Below, piece by piece: positions 1-6,207 of a stretch of DNA of 10,154 bases (the first letter of the stretch is position 1; each line of letters begins with the position of its first letter). The stretch comes from Alphaproteobacteria bacterium. GTDB taxonomy: Bacteria > Pseudomonadota > Alphaproteobacteria > Rhizobiales > Aestuariivirgaceae. Under the pieces are notes generated by a model. The model was not told where the DNA came from and ran no database searches. It saw only the letters and a program-made list of their open reading frames with translations. The position numbers and the translations under genes are program-made. The stretch is taken from the NCBI GenBank assembly GCA_020441605.1, contig JAGRLX010000380.1, positions 1 through 10,154 on the forward strand, in the 5' to 3' direction.

Positions 1-1559
1 TCATCGGCCTCGACTATGGCACGGAGTCCGCCCGCGGCGTGCTGCTGGATGCCGAAACCGGCGAAATCGCGAGAACCTGCATACTGCCCTATCCCCACGG
101 CGTGCTCGATGGCGCACTTCCCGACGGCACCCCCCTGCCACGTGGCTGGGCCCTGCAGGTTGCGGGAGACTACACCCTCGTGGCCGAAGCCATTCTCACC
201 GATCTTGGCCGAGGGCGGAACATTGCGGCCATCGGACTGGGCCACACGGCAAGCTCCCCGTTGCCGGCAAAGGCCGACGGAACCCCCCTCTCATTTCACT
301 TTCCACGAGATCCTCACGCCTATGTGAAATTGTGGAAACATGGCGCAGCGCAGCCCTGGGCCGACCGGATCAATGCTGCGGGTGGCGACTTTCTCCACAA
401 TTTCGGTGGCAAGCTTTCCGGTGAATGGCTGTTGCCAAAGGCCTGGCAGATGGCTGAGGAAGCGCCGGACCTGTGGGCTGCCACGGACAAGTTCATCGAG
501 GCGGGCGATTGGGTCGTCTGGCAGCTGACGGGCACAGAGGCGCGCAGCCTGGGCTTCGCCGCCTACAAGGCGCAGTACGAGCGATCGCGAGGCTATCCTG
601 TCCGCGTCGTCGAGGGTCTCGATCAACGGCTGTCACCGCCCGTTCCGGTCGGCACGCCTGCCGGCCCCCTGAACGACACCTGGCGTACGCGAACCGGAAT
701 CAAGGGGGATGCGATCGTCGCCGTGGCGGTGATCGACTCCCATCTGACGCTCCCCGCCGTGGGCGCGACGACGGCCGGGTGCCTGGCGGGTGCACTGGGG
801 ACTTCCGCCGGCTATCTTTATGTTTCCGACACCCCGCGGCCTCTGCCGACCGGGATCGAGGGCATGGCAAAGGATGGCTCGCTCCGTGGGCTGTGGTGCT
901 ACGAGGCAGGCCAGGCCAGCTTCGGCGACACGCTCGCATGGTTCGTCAACATGGTGCCGCGCGCGCCCGACATGGCCGAGAATTTCCGCCTCTACAATGC
1001 CGAGGCCGCCAAACTCACTCCCGGCACCAGCCATCTTGTGGCACTCGACTGGTGGAACGGCAATCGCGTGCCGCTGGCTGATTCCGGCCTGAGCGGTTTG
1101 CTTCTTGGCCTGACCCGCCAAACGGCCGCCATCGACATCTATCGCGCGCTGATGGAATCCCTCTGTTTCGGGGCCCGCACAATCATCGACCTGTTTCCGT
1201 CCCATGGCTTTCCGCTGAACCGCGTGATCATGAGCAGTGGCTTGGCCCGCAACAACCCTCTGCTGGTGCAGATCGCGGCGGATGTACTCGGACGCAATAT
1301 CGAGGTACCGGCCATTGAACATGCAACGGCAGTGGGCGCCGCCATTCATGGCGCCGTCGCCTCCGGTCTGGTGCCGGATTATCGGACGGGAGCCGCGCGC
1401 TTCGGCGCCAGGGACTTCGTCACCTACCATCCCAACCAGAAGGCAACGGCGGTCTACGAGGGACTCTACCGGAACTACCAGACGCTCGCCGACTGTGGCG
1501 CGCTACGGACCGCGATGCACCAGCTCAACGCGGCCCACCCGCAGCCTGCCGGCAGCTAG
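1..1559 (+). CDS. FGGY-family carbohydrate kinase, ribulokinase-like (5' end cut by window)
   Basis: This gene encodes an ATP-dependent sugar kinase of the FGGY family that would phosphorylate a ketopentose or related polyol in the cytoplasm. The frame is open from base 3 and ends at TAG 1557-1559, giving 518 visible residues, so probably only a handful of N-terminal residues are missing. The first visible residues, IGLDYGTESARG, are the N-terminal phosphate-binding motif. HAYVKLWKHGAAQ (about 309-347) and EAGQASFGD (about 903-929) closely resemble AraB-type ribulokinases. The Asp of VAVIDSHL (codon 735-737) is the likely catalytic base. LDWWNGNR (about 1047-1070) and SSGLARNNPL (about 1233-1262) belong to the C-terminal ATP-binding domain. 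The AraB likeness is clear, but the sugar specificity (L-ribulose, D-ribulose, xylulose or another ketose) cannot be decided. It stands upstream of the second kinase, regulator and aldolase genes, with a probable terminator between. Confidence 0.9.
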   Translation, partial: IGLDYGTESARGVLLDAETGEIARTCILPYPHGVLDGALPDGTPLPRGWALQVAGDYTLVAEAILTDLGRGRNIAAIGLGHTASSPLPAKADGTPLSFHFPRDPHAYVKLWKHGAAQPWADRINAAGGDFLHNFGGKLSGEWLLPKAWQMAEEAPDLWAATDKFIEAGDWVVWQLTGTEARSLGFAAYKAQYERSRGYPVRVVEGLDQRLSPPVPVGTPAGPLNDTWRTRTGIKGDAIVAVAVIDSHLTLPAVGATTAGCLAGALGTSAGYLYVSDTPRPLPTGIEGMAKDGSLRGLWCYEAGQASFGDTLAWFVNMVPRAPDMAENFRLYNAEAAKLTPGTSHLVALDWWNGNRVPLADSGLSGLLLGLTRQTAAIDIYRALMESLCFGARTIIDLFPSHGFPLNRVIMSSGLARNNPLLVQIAADVLGRNIEVPAIEHATAVGAAIHGAVASGLVPDYRTGAARFGARDFVTYHPNQKATAVYEGLYRNYQTLADCGALRTAMHQLNAAHPQPAGS

Positions 1560-1564
1560 CGCCC

Positions 1565-1586
1565 GCCCGAGCCGGGCTTGTTTCTT
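1565..1586 (+). terminator. probable intrinsic terminator after the FGGY kinase
   Basis: The five-base stem GCCCG/CGGGC (1565-1569 and 1573-1577) with loop AGC is followed at once by the T-rich run TTGTTTCTT, six bases past the kinase stop codon. An alternative pairing uses GCCCG at 1561-1565. The stem is short, so termination may be partial. Its T tract runs into the TTGACA box of the next promoter. Confidence 0.5.
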
Positions 1587-1612
1587 GACACCTTGATCAA
1601 GTTCGATATTTT
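1585..1612 (+). promoter_or_regulatory. probable sigma-70 promoter for the ADP-family kinase-deoR unit
   Basis: A perfect -35 hexamer TTGACA (1585-1590) is followed after 16 bases by TATTTT (1607-1612), which matches the -10 consensus at four of six positions. The region is much more AT-rich than its surroundings. Transcription would begin near 1619, about 30 bases before the kinase start. A second TTGACA lies at 1623-1628 but has no good -10 partner. Confidence 0.5.
1592..1601. promoter_or_regulatory. palindrome CTTGATCAAG, candidate operator
   Basis: A perfect 10-base palindrome sits exactly between the -35 and -10 boxes of the promoter above, where a bound repressor would block RNA polymerase. 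The nearest candidate regulator is the DeoR-family protein encoded at 2891-3724. No binding data support this. A half-site GATCAAG recurs at 3713-3719, upstream of the second promoter of the cluster. Confidence 0.35.
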
Positions 1613-1652
1613 TTGATAGCAATTGACAACTAGTGGAAGAATACGCCTTGTG

Positions 1653-2894
1653 ATGGCTGAACCTCATCCGGATTTGCCGTCGCAGTATTGGGGCGAGGCC
1701 TACAGACGCCTGTCCACCGACTTGCCAGACATGGCAAAGGTCGCGCCTTTGGCTCTGTGCGGCATGAGCGCCTGCACCGACGCGCGTATCGAACTCGACA
1801 AGATGACGTCCCTTCTCGACGCCGAGGAGCCTGCTGCCAGAGCTTTTGCCGACCTGCTGCTCGGTCGCGCCGCCAAGGGCATCGGCGGCGAGGTCCGGGT
1901 CGACTGGCCGGAAGGCCCACAATGGCTGTTGGAGCGTGAACAATTCCAGTTCGCCCTGGGCGGTACCGGGCCACAGGCGGCCTGGGTGTTGTCGGTGATC
2001 GGCGCGCCGGCACTGATGGCACTGGAAGACCGCTGCGTCCACATGCTGGCGCGGGTGCCGGACGACGTGCTGCTGGTGGAGGACGGCAAGCCGGTTCCAC
2101 GTCGCCACGTCCAACCACGTGGGGTCCAAAGACCCGACATCTACATCATCGAGTTCACGAAGGGCGTAGGCATCCGCGGCGTGGTGCCGCCACGGTCATC
2201 GCGCATCATCGTGCGGTTCGGTGATCCTGGTCTCGAACATGACGACGGGTTTGACGCAGTTTCCGTCCGGCTTGCGGCGGAGGCCGGAACAGGGCTTGTC
2301 TCCGGCTTCAACTGCGTGACCGCTCACGACCTCCCCAACGAAACACGGCGGGTCTTCAGCTTGACCAGACGATGGCGCAGCGCCGGCCTCGCCTGCGTGC
2401 ATCTCGAACTTGCAGGTTATGATGCGCCGGAATTGCGCGATCAGGTTCTGGCCTCTGCGGCCGGTGCCATCACGTCGCTTGGCATGAGCCATTCGGAATT
2501 CCGGCAGCTTCTTCCAGACAATGACAGTCTTGCAGACGGCATGGCGACGATCGGCGAACGCCTGGGATTGAACCGTGTCTGCGTCCATGCCGACGAATGG
2601 GCGGCTGCCGTAACGCTCGGCGATCCGGCAACCGAAGAGCGGGCGCTGATGACAGGCTGTCTGCTAGCCAGCAGCCGCGCCTCGGCTGGGCGACCCATTG
2701 CACCTGCAGGCGTGCCGAATGGCGCAAGCTTCGCGGACCCGCCAAGAGTGGCAGGCAGCAAGGTTGGCCGCTGGGCATTCGTCAGCGCAGCCGCACCCTA
2801 TTTGCCTCACCCCGCCAGCACCCTGGGCCTCGGCGATGCCTTCACGGCCGGCTGTCTTCTTGCCCTCGGCTGCGGCTCACGGAGAACTGCATGA
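1653..2894 (+). CDS. ADP-dependent phosphofructokinase/glucokinase-family sugar kinase
   Basis: This 413-residue protein belongs to the ADP-dependent PFK/glucokinase family (ribokinase fold, Pfam PF04587), whose members use ADP instead of ATP to phosphorylate a hexose or hexose phosphate. Family motifs appear in order: LGGTGPQAA (102-110, the GGNA-type glycine loop), SGFN (217-220), VHLELA (249-254, HxE), SLGMSHSEF (275-283), VHADEWA (311-317), and STLGLGDAFTAG (389-400) with catalytic Asp395. ST-x-GLGD is typical of this family rather than of PfkB. The family's NxxE motif reads SxxE here (Ser279, Glu282). ATG 1653, or GTG 1650 just before it, is preferred because GGAAGA lies at 1635-1640. 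The TTG at 1623 has no ribosome site and overlaps the promoter region. The last codon overlaps the deoR start by four bases, suggesting coupled translation. The substrate is unknown; a sugar phosphate made by the FGGY kinase is possible. Confidence 0.82.
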   Translation: MAEPHPDLPSQYWGEAYRRLSTDLPDMAKVAPLALCGMSACTDARIELDKMTSLLDAEEPAARAFADLLLGRAAKGIGGEVRVDWPEGPQWLLEREQFQFALGGTGPQAAWVLSVIGAPALMALEDRCVHMLARVPDDVLLVEDGKPVPRRHVQPRGVQRPDIYIIEFTKGVGIRGVVPPRSSRIIVRFGDPGLEHDDGFDAVSVRLAAEAGTGLVSGFNCVTAHDLPNETRRVFSLTRRWRSAGLACVHLELAGYDAPELRDQVLASAAGAITSLGMSHSEFRQLLPDNDSLADGMATIGERLGLNRVCVHADEWAAAVTLGDPATEERALMTGCLLASSRASAGRPIAPAGVPNGASFADPPRVAGSKVGRWAFVSAAAPYLPHPASTLGLGDAFTAGCLLALGCGSRRTA

Positions 2895-3724
2895 CGGAAA
2901 CAATGACAAAGCGCGTCGAGATCATTCCGGCCAAGCGCCGCGCACTTATTCTCGAACATCTGCGCGTGAACGGCGCCGCCTCGATCCAGGAACTCGCAGA
3001 AGCGATCGGCGGCTCGCAATCGACGATCCGCCGCGACCTTGAGCATCTGACCGAGGCTGGCTATCTTGAACGCACCCATGGCGGCGCCCTGCTCGTGCCG
3101 CCCATGCGAGCGACCTTCGAAGGCGAGAGCTCGCTTAATGCACATTTGCAGCGGGCCGAGAAACAAGCGATCGGCATTGAGGCGGCACGCCGCATTTCGC
3201 CGCGCGAAAGCGTCATTTTTGATAGCAGTTCAACCGTGCTGGAGGCGGTGCGGGCCGCAGCCCAGGAAGCGATGCCGCTGACGGCGGTAACCAACAGTCT
3301 GGAGATCGCACTGCTCGGATCGACCGTGTCCAACTGGAAGGTCATCGTTCCAGGCGGCACCATCCGCCACAATTCCACGCACCTCACCGGCGAACCGGGC
3401 GAGGAGTTCTTCAAGCAGATCCACGCTGACATCTTCATGACCGGCTCGCACTCCGTGACCGGCGGTCAACTGGCGGATGCGTCACTGGAAGTGGCGTCCC
3501 TCAAGCGCGCCATGATGACATCGGCCGGCCGGCGCATCCTTCTGGTCGATAGCAGCAAGTTCCGGCCGCCAGCCTTCTGCGTCTTCGGCGACCTGACGCA
3601 GATTACCGAGGTGATTACCGACGACGGGATCAGCGACGAACATCTGGCCGAGCTGCGCAGCTTCGACCTGAAGGTCACCGTTGTGCCGGTGAGCAGCGCC
3701 GCCAATATCGCAGATCAAGGTTAG
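2891..3724 (+). CDS. DeoR/GlpR-family transcriptional regulator
   Basis: This is a 277-residue cytoplasmic DNA-binding protein, the normal length for the family, which usually represses sugar-catabolic genes and is released by a phosphorylated sugar intermediate. The N-terminal winged helix-turn-helix covers about residues 14-66. Its recognition helix is SQSTIRRDLEHL (42-53) and the wing is RTHGGA (61-66). The C-terminal DeoRC sensor domain runs from about 84 to 255 and shows FDSSST (110-115), NS (135-136), GG (155-156), KRAMM (205-209) and DSSKF (220-224), the sugar-phosphate pocket pattern. The start is ATG 2891, with GGAG at 2881-2884 six bases before it; ATG 2903 is a weaker alternative. 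The ATG overlaps the kinase stop in an ATGA arrangement. It most likely controls the promoters at about 1585 and 3734, and its inducer is probably a product of one of the two kinases. Confidence 0.93.
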   Translation: MTETMTKRVEIIPAKRRALILEHLRVNGAASIQELAEAIGGSQSTIRRDLEHLTEAGYLERTHGGALLVPPMRATFEGESSLNAHLQRAEKQAIGIEAARRISPRESVIFDSSSTVLEAVRAAAQEAMPLTAVTNSLEIALLGSTVSNWKVIVPGGTIRHNSTHLTGEPGEEFFKQIHADIFMTGSHSVTGGQLADASLEVASLKRAMMTSAGRRILLVDSSKFRPPAFCVFGDLTQITEVITDDGISDEHLAELRSFDLKVTVVPVSSAANIADQG

Positions 3725-3733
3725 TGAAACAGT

Positions 3734-3762
3734 TTGACAGACTTTGGCGTTTATTGAATAAG
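3734..3762 (+). promoter_or_regulatory. probable promoter upstream of the aldolase-like gene
   Basis: A perfect TTGACA (3734-3739) lies 9 bases after the deoR stop, in an AT-rich 85-base gap. The -10 box is weak: GAATAA or AATAAG at 16-17 bases spacing. TTATT-G-AATAA (3751-3761) is an inverted repeat at the -10 position and could be an operator. The half-site GATCAAG (3713-3719) lies just upstream, inside the end of deoR. No terminator is visible after deoR, so read-through is likely as well. Confidence 0.4.
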
Positions 3763-3809
3763 CTTTGCCATCAAGATCCATCACACACTGACGAAGGAAC
3801 ACCAGCCCG

Positions 3810-4853
3810 ATGCCCCGTCTGGACCGCAAGCTCGCCAATATCCGCGAAGGTCGTTACAAGCCCACCGACTTCATCATTGCAGACGCCAAGGACGGTGACA
3901 TGGGATCGGGCCTCAAGGCCACCGGTTTCACGCTTCCCACGAAGGAACAACCGAAGCGTCCGCGCACCCGGCCCGAGTTCATCGCCCACATTCATGAGAT
4001 CGTCGATCAGGGCATCGTCGATATCATGCTGACCTCTGTGTCGAACATGGAACTGCTGCACGAGCGTGGCGCATACGCCAACAGCGAGGTGCAGCCCGCC
4101 ATCCGCGCAAACGACACGACCGATTGCTGGGCTGGTGTCCGCCACGGCACCTATGCCAAGGATCCATCGCGCCCATTTCGCACCGCCAACATCGCCCGCG
4201 CCATGTATGGCACGGCTAGTCCCGCACCGGGACAGCCCGTGACCGGCACCGACCTCGGCCTCTATTCGGTGACCTTCCTCAATGACACCGCACACGATGC
4301 CCATGCGCTGGAAGAATTTGCCCTGTTCCGCGAGGAAGCGGCCTCCATCGGCTTCCGGTATTTCTATGAGGTCTTCAACCCGAATGTCGCTTGCGGACTT
4401 GAGCGCAAGGAGCTCGGTGAATTCATGAACGATTGCATTCTGCGGTCGCTGGCGGGCCTGACCAAGGCGGAGCGGCCGGAGTTTCTCAAGATCGTCTACA
4501 ATGGTCCCGCCGCGCTGGAAGAACTGGCGAGCTTCGATCCGAGCCTCGTGGTCGGCGTGCTCGGCGGTGGTGCCGGCACCACCCGCGACACCTTCGAACT
4601 GTTGCGCCAGGCCGAGCGCTATGGCGGCCGCGTCGCCCTGTTCGGCCGCAAGATCAACCTGGCCGAAGCGCCGCTGGATCTTTTGGTCCTCATGCGCAAG
4701 GTGGTCGAAGGCGACCTGTCGTCTGAGGAAGCGGTCCGTGCCTACCATGGCGAGCTGCAGAAGCAGAAGATCGCCCCGACTCGCAGCCTCGATGATGATC
4801 TGGCCATCACAGAAGAGGTGCTGAAACCCGCAGCCACCAAGAAGGCGGCCTGA
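3810..4853 (+). CDS. uncharacterised TIM-barrel protein, class I aldolase-like
   Basis: I cannot assign this 347-residue protein to a named family. Its C-terminal half looks like a DeoC/LacD/FbaB-type class I aldolase barrel. FLKIVYNGP (225-233) resembles the strand carrying the Schiff-base lysine, making Lys227 the candidate. VLGGGAGTTRDTFELL (250-265) followed by ALFGRKINLAEAPLDLL (276-292) matches the phosphate-binding GG loop and GRNI segment of that superfamily. IVDIMLTSVSNMELL (69-83) looks like a first barrel strand-helix unit and FYEVFNPN (185-192) a middle strand. There is no signal peptide or membrane segment. Translation starts at ATG 3810 with AAGGA at 3794-3798, eleven bases upstream, a little long. 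Placed after two sugar kinases and a DeoR regulator, it most likely cleaves a phosphorylated ketose, as LacD does for tagatose 1,6-bisphosphate. That role is inferred. An isomerase or non-catalytic barrel is possible. Confidence 0.8.
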   Translation: MPRLDRKLANIREGRYKPTDFIIADAKDGDMGSGLKATGFTLPTKEQPKRPRTRPEFIAHIHEIVDQGIVDIMLTSVSNMELLHERGAYANSEVQPAIRANDTTDCWAGVRHGTYAKDPSRPFRTANIARAMYGTASPAPGQPVTGTDLGLYSVTFLNDTAHDAHALEEFALFREEAASIGFRYFYEVFNPNVACGLERKELGEFMNDCILRSLAGLTKAERPEFLKIVYNGPAALEELASFDPSLVVGVLGGGAGTTRDTFELLRQAERYGGRVALFGRKINLAEAPLDLLVLMRKVVEGDLSSEEAVRAYHGELQKQKIAPTRSLDDDLAITEEVLKPAATKKAA

Positions 4854-4898
4854 CGAGGGTCAAGGCTGCCTGGGCATCATCCGGCGATACACGCAACG

Positions 4899-4915
4899 GG
4901 GCCGGACTGAGGCCC
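4899..4915 (+). other. small hairpin in the gap between the two aldolase genes
   Basis: GGGCC (4899-4903) and GGCCC (4911-4915) can form a five-base GC stem with a seven-base loop, in the 79-base gap before the HpcH/HpaI gene. No T run follows, so it is not a standard terminator. It might act as an mRNA processing or stability element, or be chance in GC-rich DNA. Confidence 0.2.
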
Positions 4916-4932
4916 GAGGACGGGGACGAACG

Positions 4933-5781
4933 ATGGAAGACAACATTGTTAAGCAGCGGCTCAGCCGGGGCGAAAAACTCTTCGGCGTGTGGACAGAATT
5001 GGGGAGCCCGACCGCCGTTGAACTCCTGGGGCTTCAGGGCTTCGATTTCGTCCTGATCGATCTGGAACATGGTCCGGGCGATCTTGGCGATCTTGTCAGC
5101 ATGCTGCGGGCCGCCAGGAGCGTGGGTGCACCCACGGTGGTGCGTGTGCCGTCGGCCGACCCGGTTTTTCTCAAGCGCGTCATGGACGCGGGCGTCCATT
5201 CCATCATGATCCCGGCGATCGAGACGGAAGCCGAGGCTCGCGCGGCCGTGGCGGCCTGCCGCTATCCACCCAAGGGGGTCAGGGGCTATGCGTCGCCCAT
5301 CGTCCGGGCGTCCGGCTATGGGCACAAGACCGACTACATGACGCGGTGGAATGACAATCTTCTGCTGATTTTGCAGATCGAATCGGCCAAGGCCGCGGCA
5401 AAGGCGAGCCGGATCGCCGCCGTCGATGGCGTCGACATGGTGTTCATCGGCGTCAATGACATGGGCGGCTCCATCGGCCGGCTGGAACAGCTCGACCACC
5501 CGGACGTCCGCAAGCTCGTCGCCAAGTCCGAGGCCGCCATCCTCAAGAGCAGCAAGTGGATGGGCGGCGTGCCAAGCGCCGGTGCCGGCTGGCGGGAGAT
5601 GTTCGAGGGGCGCTACCACATGGTGCCCCTCGCCATCGATGTGATCATGCTGCGCGAAGCCGCTCGCGCCGTGGTGAAAGAGCAAATGGAATTCCACGGC
5701 CGTGGCGGCGCCAAGGTTGCTGCCCAAGCAGCCCCTTCCTACGCCAGCGTCCCGGCGAAGAAACGGAAGAAGACGTCTTAG
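4933..5781 (+). CDS. HpcH/HpaI-family class II pyruvate aldolase
   Basis: This 282-residue protein belongs to the HpcH/HpaI aldolase/citrate lyase family, TIM-barrel enzymes that use a divalent metal to cleave, or form, 2-keto-3-deoxy acids with pyruvate as one product. Visible motifs are DLEHGP (43-48, His46 as catalytic base), VRVPSAD (70-76, Arg71 for the pyruvate carboxylate), IMIPAIET (91-98), YPPKGVRGY (111-119), and the metal ligands Glu150 (LQIES) and Asp176 (GVNDMG). Members are usually about 250-270 residues; this one carries an extra basic tail ending PAKKRKKTS. The start is ATG 4933, with a GGGGAC purine run at 4922-4927. It lies 79 bases after the aldolase-like gene in the same direction, so co-transcription is likely. 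It may process a sugar acid in the same pathway. The exact substrate is open. Confidence 0.9.
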   Translation: MEDNIVKQRLSRGEKLFGVWTELGSPTAVELLGLQGFDFVLIDLEHGPGDLGDLVSMLRAARSVGAPTVVRVPSADPVFLKRVMDAGVHSIMIPAIETEAEARAAVAACRYPPKGVRGYASPIVRASGYGHKTDYMTRWNDNLLLILQIESAKAAAKASRIAAVDGVDMVFIGVNDMGGSIGRLEQLDHPDVRKLVAKSEAAILKSSKWMGGVPSAGAGWREMFEGRYHMVPLAIDVIMLREAARAVVKEQMEFHGRGGAKVAAQAAPSYASVPAKKRKKTS

Positions 5782-5867
5782 TCCGCCGCGACGATATTGC
5801 CTTGCCCTTTGAAAACGCGCGGTAATGTGATAGCCAAGACTTGCTGCTTTGCGGCGCAACAAGGCAT

Positions 5868-5941
5868 GGTCCCGTAGCTCAGCTGGATAGAGCATCGGTT
5901 TCCTAAACCGAGGGTCACAGGTTCAAGTCCTGTCGGGATCA
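5868..5941 (+). tRNA. tRNA-Arg (anticodon CCT)
   Basis: The 74-base cloverleaf is complete. The acceptor stem GGTCCCG pairs with CGGGATC (one G-U pair), the D stem is GCTC/GAGC, and the anticodon stem TCGGT/ACCGA encloses the loop TTCCTAA with CCT at 5902-5904. The T arm is ACAGG-TTCAAGT-CCTGT, and the discriminator base is A5941. CCA is not encoded (CTA follows). It reads AGG codons, which are rare in GC-rich alphaproteobacteria. No integrase and no repeated copy of its 3' end occurs in the window. The 86 bases before it hold no convincing promoter. Confidence 0.97.
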
Positions 5942-5979
5942 CTACCTTCGCAAGCGATCCGTCTTCAGAACATCTTTGC

Positions 5980-6207
5980 CTATTGATTCCCCGTCGCGGG
6001 TTGCTCGTTCCCCGTCGCAGGCGGCTCTGGCATGGCCGGCTGCTCGGTGGTCGCAGGCTGTTCTGTGGTCGACGGCTGTTCCGAGGTCGACGGTTGGGGC
6101 AGCGTTCCCGTGGACGTCCCGCCACCGAACCAGCCAGCCGCCCAGCCAACAAGGGCCAGGACAATGATGATGGCGACAATGATGGCTACAATATTTCCGG
6201 TCTTCAT
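5980..6207 (-). CDS. small membrane-anchored protein with Pro/Thr/Glu/Gln repeat tail
   Basis: This is a 75-residue protein of unknown function. Residues 5-27 form one strongly hydrophobic segment (NIVAIIVAIIIVLALVGWAA and on), either an uncleaved anchor or a signal sequence, followed by the glycine-rich turn GWFGGG. The remaining 45 or so residues are low complexity and repeat SEQP, TEQP, TEQP, PEPP and GNEQP units, with no predicted fold. Lys2 before the hydrophobic segment suggests the tail faces the periplasm. The start at 6207 is supported by AGGAG eight bases upstream on the minus strand, which is why I take this short frame as a real gene. It is convergent with tRNA-Arg, with 38 bases between them, and divergent from the SDR gene. 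Similar small anchored tails are common in alphaproteobacteria, but I recognise no named family. Confidence 0.65.
   Translation of the reverse strand: MKTGNIVAIIVAIIIVLALVGWAAGWFGGGTSTGTLPQPSTSEQPSTTEQPATTEQPAMPEPPATGNEQPATGNQ
6038..6091 (-). repeat. three imperfect 18-base tandem repeats inside the small-protein gene
   Basis: Units at 6038-6055, 6056-6073 and 6074-6091 follow the pattern GGCTGtTCnGtGGTCGAC on the plus strand and are about 80 % identical to each other. Each encodes a six-residue block of the STTEQP type in the tail. Such arrays change length easily by slippage. Confidence 0.75.

Noticed and set aside
633..1430. 265-residue open frame on the minus strand
   Set aside because: It lies wholly inside the FGGY kinase frame, which has strong family motifs. 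Its own translation shows no domain; it is a GC-rich shadow.
1623..1652. TTG start at 1623 for the ADP-family kinase
   Set aside because: There is no ribosome site before it and it lies only about four bases after the likely transcription start. GGAAGA at 1635-1640 favours GTG 1650 or ATG 1653.
2597..2890. Long N-terminal extension of the DeoR protein
   Set aside because: The extra residues are the kinase gene read in another frame. ATG 2891 has GGAG at the right distance and gives the normal family length.
1610..3227. Repeated 12-mer TTTTTGATAGCA (1610-1621 and 3216-3227)
   Set aside because: The second copy encodes the conserved FDSSS motif of the regulator. A few 12-base matches are expected by chance in 10 kb.
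3771..4748. 325-residue open frame on the minus strand opposite the aldolase-like gene
   Set aside because: The plus-strand frame has a ribosome site, a promoter and aldolase-like motifs. The minus frame would run into the deoR-aldolase promoter gap and shows no recognisable motif.
4807..5895. 362-residue open frame on the minus strand
   Set aside because: It overlaps the convincing HpcH/HpaI gene and part of the tRNA, and its translation is rich in His and Arg as expected for an antisense shadow.
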